Shown: one piece after another, positions 5,988-6,156 of the stretch | How positions within the stretch are numbered: position 1 is the stretch's first letter | Layout of the letters: each line of letters begins with the position of its first letter | Assembly (NCBI GenBank): GCA_045545455.1 | Contig: JAZQAY010000130.1 | Span: forward strand, 1-6,156 | DNA length: 6,156 nt | From: RUG754 sp045545455 | GTDB taxonomy: Bacteria; Bacillota; Clostridia; Peptostreptococcales; Anaerovoracaceae | Reading direction: 5' to 3' | Program-made: the position numbers and the translations under genes | Notes under the pieces: generated by a model | The model's database searches: none | What the model was told of the DNA's origin: nothing | What the model saw: only the letters and a program-made list of their open reading frames with translations

Positions 5988-6063
5988 TGGTGGGCCTCCA
6001 GGGATTTGAACCCGCGACCTGCCGGTTATGAGCCGGATGCTCTAACCACTGAGCTAGAGGCCC
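5988..6063 (-). tRNA. tRNA with CAT anticodon (elongator Met or Ile2), with imperfect stems
   Basis: This is a 76-base cloverleaf with CCA encoded. The acceptor GGGCCTC/GAGGCCC is perfect, the D-stem GCTC/GAGC, and the anticodon loop CTCATAA gives CAT. It is not the initiator, because the acceptor starts with a G-C pair and the anticodon stem lacks three consecutive G-C pairs next to the loop. Elongator Met and lysidine-modified Ile2 cannot be separated by eye. The anticodon stem TCCGG/CCGGC has a T-C mismatch at its top. The T-stem GCGGG/CCCTG has two mismatches (positions 49-65 G-G and 50-64 C-T), leaving three pairs. The gene is therefore either a variant or degraded, or the sequence has errors there. 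Confidence -1.
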
Positions 6064-6073
6064 GAATTACAAG

Positions 6074-6150
6074 TGGTCGGGGTGGCAGGATTTGAACCCG
6101 CGGCCCACTGGTCCCAAACCAGTTGGGCTACCAAACTGCGCTACCCCCCG
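6074..6150 (-). tRNA. tRNA-Pro (anticodon TGG), with two stem mismatches
   Basis: This is a 77-base cloverleaf with CCA encoded. The anticodon stem ACTGG/CCAGT encloses TTTGGGA, giving TGG. The first acceptor pair is C-G, and the GCGC AGTTTGGTA D-arm start is typical of tRNA-Pro. The T-stem GCGGG/CCTGC has one G-U. Two mismatches stand out: C11-C24 in the D-stem (GCGC against GCCC) and G6-A67 in the acceptor stem (CGGGGGG against CACCCCG). It lies 10 bases upstream of the CAT tRNA, and more tRNAs may lie beyond the window. Confidence -1.
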
Positions 6151-6156
6151 GTTTTG

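Noticed and set aside
1..6156. CRISPR arrays, insertion sequences, phage genes or attachment sites.
   Set aside because: No regularly spaced repeats, transposase or integrase motifs, or tRNA-end duplications were found in the window.

Overview
The window reads as chromosomal DNA of an anaerobic Clostridia-type Firmicute. The main reason is the pair of a SCIFF (six cysteines in forty-five residues) ranthipeptide precursor and its radical SAM maturase, a near-universal marker of that class. Other support comes from AGGAG-type ribosome binding sites, CCA-encoded tRNAs in a tight cluster, and an oxygen-sensitive ferredoxin-dependent 2-oxoacid oxidoreductase. Genus and species cannot be read from the sequence. 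Every gene I can support lies on the minus strand, so transcription runs from right to left, and there is no gene-free stretch longer than about 120 bases.

Right end (5899-6150): three closely packed tRNA genes, in transcription order Pro(TGG), a CAT-anticodon tRNA (elongator Met or Ile2) and Phe(GAA). The CAT and Pro tRNAs have unusual helix mismatches. Only 27 bases after the CCA of tRNA-Phe comes a 49-residue SCIFF precursor gene (scfA, 5722-5871). It is followed by an intrinsic terminator hairpin and then the SPASM radical SAM maturase scfB (4302-5663). The terminator between them is likely leaky and would make precursor exceed enzyme. The precursor has a seventh cysteine in its leader. 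It also has Gly at the position where, as I recall, studied SCIFF peptides have the thioether-accepting Thr.

Middle and left (1-4184): after a 117-base intergenic region with a plausible extended -10 promoter and two overlapping AT-rich palindromes, four genes follow with spacings of 32, -4 and 15 bases. They are an AMP-forming acyl-CoA ligase, iorA and iorB (the two subunits of indolepyruvate/arylpyruvate:ferredoxin oxidoreductase), and the first 48 codons of an AlgI/DltB-like MBOAT membrane O-acyltransferase. The MBOAT gene starts with TTG and runs off the left edge.

How the operon may work: ligase and IOR can both supply, or interconvert through, an arylacetyl-CoA. One reading is aryl-acid salvage to aromatic amino acids, with IOR running in reverse. 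A second, suggested by the MBOAT gene, is that the acyl group is transferred to a surface polymer or glycan, in a layout recalling dlt (ligase plus MBOAT). The MBOAT partner genes lie outside the window, so this stays an inference.
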